Positions 20,967 to 21,564 of a DNA stretch of 21,564 bases are shown here, piece after piece. The notes below the pieces were generated by a model. It was not told the DNA's origin. It saw only the letters and a program-made list of their open reading frames with translations, and searched no databases. Source of the DNA: Parachlamydiales bacterium (lineage in GTDB: Bacteria; Chlamydiota; Chlamydiia; Chlamydiales; JAJFMK01); NCBI GenBank assembly GCA_020050175.1, contig JAGVKY010000121.1:1-21564 (forward strand), written 5' to 3'. A program made the translations under genes and the position numbers. The stretch's first letter is position 1. Every line of letters begins with the position of its first letter.

Positions 20967-21564
20967 TTAATCAACCGTGGCAAAAATAGCCGAGATAAGC
21001 TGCTTAGCAGCATCAATCGAAACTATCATATTTCTGCTAAATTCATCCTGTGCACCTTGAAGAGCAGCGGGATCCTGAATTTGCTTCAATTCATCAACTT
21101 TATTTTTAGAAGCGAGAAGTTTTTCATTTGCAGCTACTGCTGAGATCCTTAACTGTTTAATATCAGGCGTTTCCTCTTGCTTAACCCCTGGCAAAACTGG
21201 AATTCCGTTTGCATCTGTTGGAGTCACTGAGAAAGCAGAGTAGTTTAGACCGATCTGTCTGACTGGTTTTTGCGGGCGATCTGGGAGTTTTGGTTGTGCT
21301 GCTGCTTGTTGTGCTGCGATGCGTGCTAGTTCAGCTGAACGCTCTGCTGCATTTTGCTCTGCTTGAAGACGTGCTTGTTCTGCGGCGTGTTCGGCTGCTG
21401 CCTTTTGCACTGCTTGAAGACGTGCTTGCTCTGCGGCTTGTTCGGCTGCTGCCTTTTGCTCTGCTTGAAGACGTGCTTGTTCGGCTGCTTGTTCGGCTGC
21501 TGCCTTTTGCTCTGCTTGAAGACGTGCTTGTTCTGCGGCGTGTTCGGCTGCTGCCTTTTGCTCT
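20967..21564 (-). CDS. Ala-rich repeat protein 3 (N-terminus beyond window)
   Basis: The minus frame is open from the stop at 20967-20969 to the window edge (about 199 codons), so any internal GTG start near 21410 is unlikely to be real. The visible part begins with 17-residue repeats of the type RLQAEQKAAAEQAAEQA (about four to five units), which share the 51-base period of the two neighbours. A Pro-rich linker follows, then a roughly 120-residue C-terminal region (RQIGLNYSAF, VLPGVKQEETPD, a helical stretch and a hydrophobic end LISAIFATVD) absent from the other two. Whether its N-terminus carries the same membrane domain cannot be seen. A strong terminator follows. Function unknown. Confidence 0.7.
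   Translation of the reverse strand, partial: EQKAAAEHAAEQARLQAEQKAAAEQAAEQARLQAEQKAAAEQAAEQARLQAVQKAAAEHAAEQARLQAEQNAAERSAELARIAAQQAAAQPKLPDRPQKPVRQIGLNYSAFSVTPTDANGIPVLPGVKQEETPDIKQLRISAVAANEKLLASKNKVDELKQIQDPAALQGAQDEFSRNMIVSIDAAKQLISAIFATVD
21321..21564 (-). repeat. 51-bp tandem repeat continuing past the window edge
   Basis: Near-identical 51-base units (core GCTTGAAGACGTGCTTG on the plus strand) recur with exact period; units toward 21321 are more diverged, those at the window edge nearly identical. The array is cut by the end of the window, so its copy number is unknown. Confidence 0.9.

Noticed and set aside
20813..21016. Small minus-strand frame of 67 codons
   Set aside because: It crosses the gene 3 terminator and overlaps the gene 3 end in another frame; no ribosome site or recognisable sequence.
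20967..21410. A 147-residue gene starting at the GTG near 21410
   Set aside because: That GTG encodes a Val inside a repeat unit; the frame continues open to the window edge.
1..21564. Transposons, integrases, tRNA or rRNA genes, CRISPR arrays
   Set aside because: No transposase or integrase motif, no tRNA cloverleaf and no spacer-repeat pattern was seen; the regular 51-base repeats are coding and have no unique spacers.

Overview
The window looks like a chromosomal segment of an environmental (non-Chlamydiaceae) member of the Chlamydiae. The basis is gene content and order: prfB with its frameshift site, a GNAT gene, yebC, a stand-alone SWIB protein, ispD, truA, a HAD phosphatase and a secreted conserved protein recall the Chlamydia trachomatis block around CT457-CT465 (synteny recalled from memory, not searched). 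gltX, a Tsp/Prc protease and Inc-like bilobed-membrane coiled-coil proteins fit too. A Simkania- or Parachlamydia-like host is plausible, but the species is not determined.

Layout. 1-1329 (minus): an NhaD-type Na+/H+ antiporter followed directly by the first 18 codons of what appears to be a second NhaD. 1485-4491 (plus): a tight translation-related operon of prfB (RF2, +1 programmed frameshift), a GNAT acetyltransferase, a SprT-like metallopeptidase and yebC, closed by a hairpin. 4557-6692 (plus): two Inc-like coiled-coil proteins, each with two adjacent membrane spans, next to yebC, where Chlamydia carries tarp. 6759-12336 (minus): a UGP-like nucleotidyltransferase, tsp and gltX. 12423-14455 (plus): SWIB protein, a roughly 240-base intergenic region with strong RNA-like structure, ispD and truA. 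14306-15043 (minus): a HAD phosphatase that overlaps the truA 3' end by 150 bases. 15024-15815 (plus): a secreted protein with a degenerate M15/VanY-like core. 15860-18615 (plus): SMR transporter with a strong terminator, then a DUF1761-like membrane protein, a FUSC-like protein and a HIT protein with a putative signal peptide, overlapping in an operon.

18614-21564 (minus): a tandem array of three alanine-rich proteins with 17-residue (51-base) repeats, each with its own terminator. The two whose N-termini lie in the window are clear paralogues. This array and the Inc-like pair are the lineage-specific parts and the likeliest to be host-interaction proteins. The best candidates for something undescribed are the paralogue array, the structured region between the SWIB gene and ispD, and the pair at the tarp position.
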